DNA of 37,694 nt from Kofleriaceae bacterium. Its GTDB lineage: Bacteria; Myxococcota_A; Polyangia; Haliangiales; Haliangiaceae. The notes under the pieces were generated by a model. The model was not told the DNA's origin, ran no database searches, and saw only the letters and a list, made by a program, of their open reading frames with translations. A program made the translations under genes and the position numbers. Where the stretch lies: positions 1 through 37,694 of the forward strand of contig JAGPCO010000077.1 of NCBI GenBank assembly GCA_018058095.1, in the 5' to 3' direction. Positions 34,641 through 37,694 of the stretch are shown piece after piece; the stretch's first letter is position 1; every line of letters begins with the position of its first letter.

Positions 34641-35063
34641 ATGCCTGCGTCCATTCCGCTGCTGCCTGTCTCCGTGCTGCTGGCGCTGGTGAGCTGTGTC
34701 GAGCCTGCTGTCGACGATGCACCCTCGGCCTCGGTGGCACGTATCGAGGCCAAGGAGTTCGTGCTGCAGACCGGGTCCCGACGCACGCTGGGTGTCCCGT
34801 GCTGGGAGGGTGTGTTGCTCGACCGGGACGCCGTGCAGGACGGCTGGCAGACCTCGTGTGCGGTCACGTTGCTGGCCGGCCCGGGCGGCCCCGAGCGCTC
34901 GCTGCGCGCGTGTGACCCGGACGGAGATCCGCATGCTCCGTGCTGGCGCAACGTGGTCCACGTCGCGTGCGACCTGACGCCGACCGCGCTTGCCCTCGAG
35001 CTGGCCGGGGTCGGGCCCGCCGATCACGGCACCGTCGCCCGCGCCCAGTGCGAGCTGGAATAG
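34641..35063 (+). CDS. Small lipoprotein equal to the C-terminal domain of the VWA lipoproteins
   Basis: A 140-residue protein with a signal sequence ending at lipobox LVSC (Cys19). The mature domain follows the same Cys and motif order as the tails of the flanking VWA proteins: Cys in WQTSCAVTLLAGPGG, Cys in SLRACDPDG, then PCWR, a Cys after VVHVA, a TALALELAG strand, and the end ARAQCELE. The VWA proteins read ...LAQC..PCWR..DPNC..LSIEVV..FARCVTE and ...APCS..PCWR..DPNC..ISVEVV..VAQCLVE. No VWA domain is present, so it is a stand-alone copy of the tail. GGGA lies a few bases before ATG 34641. It lies 7 bases before the next VWA gene. Confidence 0.75.
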   Translation: MPASIPLLPVSVLLALVSCVEPAVDDAPSASVARIEAKEFVLQTGSRRTLGVPCWEGVLLDRDAVQDGWQTSCAVTLLAGPGGPERSLRACDPDGDPHAPCWRNVVHVACDLTPTALALELAGVGPADHGTVARAQCELE

Positions 35064-35070
35064 GGCGGGC

Positions 35071-36435
35071 ATGTCGACGACCGCGAAGGCGACGGCCTCG
35101 ATCGCGGCGCTGACCCTGGCGGCGGCGTGTGTCGAGCGGCAGCCGATGCGCCTCGACCCGGACCAGAGCCGGGTCGAGACGATCGTCATCCCGAAGTTCA
35201 GTCCACCCGAGCTGGACCTGCTGATCGTCGTCGACGACTCGCCCAGCATGGCCGACGAGCGGGCCGCCCTGGCTGCCAACGCCCGGCAGTTCGTCAGCGT
35301 GCTCGAGAACATCGACGGCGGCCTGCCGTCACTCCATCTCGGGGTCATCACCACCGACCTCGGCGGCGACGGGCCCGGCTGCGCCGGCCGGGGCGACGCC
35401 GGCCTGCTGCAGCGCGCCGAGGCGTGCGGGGTCGACGGAACCTTCGTGCGGATCGACGGGGTGGGTGGGCGCAACAACCTGTCGCGCGACCTCGCCGGCA
35501 CCGTCGCGTGTATGGTCGACGTCGGCACTGACGGCTGCGAGATCGAGCAACCGCTGGCCGCGCTCGACGCCGCCCTGACCGACGACACCCGCAACGTCGG
35601 CTTCGTCCGTCCCGAGGCTCAGCTGTTCGTCCTGTTCATCACCGACGACGACGACTGCTCGGTGGCCGACCCGGCCTGGTGGTCGCACCTGCCGGCGGGC
35701 GCCCGGGATCGCGCCGACGACTTCGCCTGCTTCGCCGACGGCGTGGTGTGCGCCGAAGGTGGTGATCCGGCCGCGCCGGGCCCGCGCACCGGCTGTCGCC
35801 CCGCCGCCGACGGGTCGCTGCGGGGGCACCAGGCCATCGCCCGCCTGGCCGACCGGCTGATGGGCCTAAAGTCGCGGCCCCTGGACGTCATGGTCGCGGT
35901 CATCTCCGGCGATGCCGGCCCCATCGAGGTCGGCAAGGCCACCGACGCCGACGGCCGCGGCCGCCCCGCGCTGCAGCCGTCCTGCTCCTACCGCGCCGCC
36001 CTCGATCGATCGCGCTCCGGGCCACAGACCGCGCGCCCGGCCGTGCGGCTGCAGGCCTTCGCCGACCTCTTCCCCAACCGCAGCACCGTGACCTCCCTGT
36101 GCGACAACGACCTGTCGGACGCGCTGGTCCAGCTCGCGGACTTGCTCGCCGTCAACCTCGGCAACCCGTGTATCCAGGGCGTCCCGGTCGACGCCGACGA
36201 GGCGCGATCCGGCACGCAGCCCTCGTGCCAGCTGTCCTGGTTCGTCGACTACCGGGGGCCGGACCAGGTCGAGACCCCGCTGGCGCCGTGCAGCGCGGTC
36301 TCGGGCCTGCCGTGCTGGCGCGCCATCGACGACCCGAACTGCACCGACTACCCGAGCGGCATCTCCGTCGAGGTCGTCACCGACCAGCCCTGGCCGCGCC
36401 GCTCGACCGTCGTCGCCCAGTGCCTGGTCGAGTGA
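35071..36435 (+). CDS. VWA-domain lipoprotein 2
   Basis: A 454-residue paralog of the protein at 31765. The lipobox is AAAC (Cys20). The MIDAS site is in LDLLIVVDDSPSM (D55, S57, S59), followed by LHLGVITTDLGG, FITDDDDCSV and FACFADGVVCAEGG. The block NRSTVTSLCDNDLSDALVQL is nearly identical to that of paralog 1, and the C-terminal Cys domain has PCWRAIDDPNC and ends VAQCLVE. It keeps the conserved cysteines of the family but diverges in the middle, so it may recognise a different ligand. It follows the small tail-only lipoprotein by 7 bases and is probably co-transcribed with it. Confidence 0.85.
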   Translation: MSTTAKATASIAALTLAAACVERQPMRLDPDQSRVETIVIPKFSPPELDLLIVVDDSPSMADERAALAANARQFVSVLENIDGGLPSLHLGVITTDLGGDGPGCAGRGDAGLLQRAEACGVDGTFVRIDGVGGRNNLSRDLAGTVACMVDVGTDGCEIEQPLAALDAALTDDTRNVGFVRPEAQLFVLFITDDDDCSVADPAWWSHLPAGARDRADDFACFADGVVCAEGGDPAAPGPRTGCRPAADGSLRGHQAIARLADRLMGLKSRPLDVMVAVISGDAGPIEVGKATDADGRGRPALQPSCSYRAALDRSRSGPQTARPAVRLQAFADLFPNRSTVTSLCDNDLSDALVQLADLLAVNLGNPCIQGVPVDADEARSGTQPSCQLSWFVDYRGPDQVETPLAPCSAVSGLPCWRAIDDPNCTDYPSGISVEVVTDQPWPRRSTVVAQCLVE

Positions 36436-36455
36436 GGCTGGCCACCAGTCGTTTC

Positions 36456-36474
36456 CCGCGAAGGAAGTTCGCGG
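36456..36474. repeat. Hairpin between VWA genes 2 and 3
   Basis: CCGCGAA and TTCGCGG form a perfect 7-bp stem around GGAAG in the 78-base gap. No T-run follows. It may moderate read-through or protect an mRNA end. Confidence 0.45.
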
Positions 36475-36513
36475 CGCGGACACCTACCGGCGTTCCCCCA
36501 CAGGAAGGTGCTC

Positions 36514-37694
36514 ATGGTCCGCCGTCGCTCTGCCCGCGTGTCCGTCCTGGCCGGCGCGCTGCTGGTCGCCCCGCTGCTGGGGTCGTGTACGCTGGTGTTC
36601 GAGTCCGGGGGCGACCCGCCGGTGCCGGTCAACCCGCCGCCCGAGGTGGTGCTCGACCTGTCGCTGAGCAACGAGCGCGCGCTCGACTTGCTGCTGGTGG
36701 TCGACGACTCGGGGTCGATGCTGGAGAAGCAGCGGGTGCTCGGCCAGGGCTTCGACCAGCTGCTGGCCAGCCTGGTCGGCCCGGGTGAGGGCCCGGTCGA
36801 CCTGCACGTCGGCGTGGTGTCGTCGAGCATGGGCACGTTCGGCGTCGACCTCGGCGGCATCACCTGCCGCAACGATCGCGGCGCGCTGCTGGGCGCCGAT
36901 CGCTGCGGCGTGACCGGGACGTACCTGCGCGAGACCGCCGACGGCAACCGCAACTTCCCCGGCACGATGGCCGAGGCAGTGTCGTGCCTGACCGACCTGG
37001 GCGCGGGCGGCTGCGGCTTCGAGCAGCACCTGGCGGCGATGCACGCCGCGCTGCGCAACGACAGCGGCGGCAGCAGCACGTTCCTGCGGCCGTGGGCCAA
37101 GCTGGCGGTGGTCATCCTCGCCGACGAGGACGACTGCTCGGCGCGCGGGCCCGAGTTCTTCGGCCCGGCCTCGGCCGCGCTGGGGTCACTCGACTCGTTC
37201 CGCTGCTTCGAGTTCGGCGTCGAGTGCGACGGCCCGGCCGATCCGCGCGCGCCGGGCCTACGCACCAACTGCCGGCCGAGCAACGACACGACGTACCTGC
37301 TCGGCGTCGACGGTTACGTCGACTACCTGACCTCGCTCAAGGCCGACCGGGCCGACGTGATGGTCGCGGTGATCACCGGCGCCGACCAGCCCGTGCAGGT
37401 CACCGTGACTCCGCCGCCCGGCGGGGGCCCGCTTCGTCCCGACCTGGTCCCGTCCTGTCAGTACCAGGGCCTGTCCAACACCGAGACCGCGGACCCGGCC
37501 GTCCGCCTGACTGCGTTCGCCGACCGGCTGGCGATGGCGACCGCGCAGGAAGGCCGCGCCCCGCGCGGGGTGACCACCTCGGTGTGCAGCAACGACCTCG
37601 GGCCGGCCCTGGCCGAGATCGGCGCGGCGGCGCACGACCTGTTCGGCGATCCGTGCCTGCGTGCCGCGCTGGCCGACACCAACCCGAACCTGCC
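36514..37694 (+). CDS. VWA-domain lipoprotein 3 (3' end outside window)
   Basis: At least 393 residues, open to the right edge. The lipobox is LLGSC (Cys25), followed by a Pro-rich linker and LDLLLVVDDSGSM with the MIDAS residues D64, S66 and S68. It shares more with paralog 1 than with paralog 2: HVGVVSSSMGTFG, GAGGCGFEQHLAAMHAALRN, ILADEDDCSARG and the near-identical LDSFRCFEFGVECDG, then RPDLVPSCQYQG and VCSNDLGPALAEIG. The C-terminal Cys domain lies beyond the window. AGGAAGG about 6 bases before ATG 36514 is the Shine-Dalgarno. It may have its own promoter or be read from upstream past the hairpin. Confidence 0.85.
   Translation, partial: MVRRRSARVSVLAGALLVAPLLGSCTLVFESGGDPPVPVNPPPEVVLDLSLSNERALDLLLVVDDSGSMLEKQRVLGQGFDQLLASLVGPGEGPVDLHVGVVSSSMGTFGVDLGGITCRNDRGALLGADRCGVTGTYLRETADGNRNFPGTMAEAVSCLTDLGAGGCGFEQHLAAMHAALRNDSGGSSTFLRPWAKLAVVILADEDDCSARGPEFFGPASAALGSLDSFRCFEFGVECDGPADPRAPGLRTNCRPSNDTTYLLGVDGYVDYLTSLKADRADVMVAVITGADQPVQVTVTPPPGGGPLRPDLVPSCQYQGLSNTETADPAVRLTAFADRLAMATAQEGRAPRGVTTSVCSNDLGPALAEIGAAAHDLFGDPCLRAALADTNPNL

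Overview
The window is very GC-rich chromosomal DNA. Its gene content points to a myxobacterium-like member of the Myxococcota, of the Haliangium/Kofleriaceae type. The indicators are many Ala/Pro/Gly-rich lipoproteins, an ECF-type sigma factor beside a TPR protein, a sigma-54 activator beside a type IV pilus operon, large TPR proteins, CotH and lamin-tail lipoproteins, and a roadblock protein. This is inference from gene content; no 16S or other marker RNA lies in the window. I found no tRNA, rRNA, CRISPR array or intact insertion sequence, and no gene-free stretch longer than about 260 bases.

Layout. 1-2764: end of a TPR protein, an ECF-like sigma factor, an RlaP-type nucleotidyltransferase, a broken second copy of that nucleotidyltransferase, and a degenerate zone with a hairpin, a hexamer repeat and a possible gene remnant. 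2763-13907: mostly single genes, namely a beta-repeat protein, a CotH-kinase lipoprotein, a thioredoxin-TPR protein, an aldo/keto reductase, a DUF1801 protein, two lamin-tail-type lipoproteins, an unknown protein and a POT peptide transporter. 13964-31520 (all minus strand): in transcription order a sigma-54 activator, pilM-N-O-P-Q, an aroK-aroB fusion, a lipoprotein, a roadblock protein, aroQ, accB, accC and a 1097-residue TPR protein. 31765-37694 (plus strand): three paralogous von Willebrand A (VWA) lipoproteins (the last cut by the window edge), a small lipoprotein that looks like their C-terminal domain alone, and a low-GC secreted protein.

How the genes work together. PilM/N/O/P form the inner-membrane alignment complex of the type IV pilus and PilQ is its outer-membrane secretin. 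This PilQ is remarkable for an Ala-rich predicted helical insert of about 690 residues between two AMIN-like domains. The aro and acc genes supply the shikimate pathway and the first step of fatty-acid synthesis. The VWA block starts with a near-consensus sigma-54 promoter just across from the divergent sigma-54 activator gene, which suggests a local regulator-target pair.

Two expression modes are visible. Operon genes and several others carry Shine-Dalgarno sequences. About a dozen mostly single genes instead have a TANNNT-type -10 hexamer only 5-8 bases before the start codon, which suggests leaderless mRNAs. The best candidates for something undescribed are the sigma-54/VWA-lipoprotein module, the PilQ insert and the leaderless start pattern.
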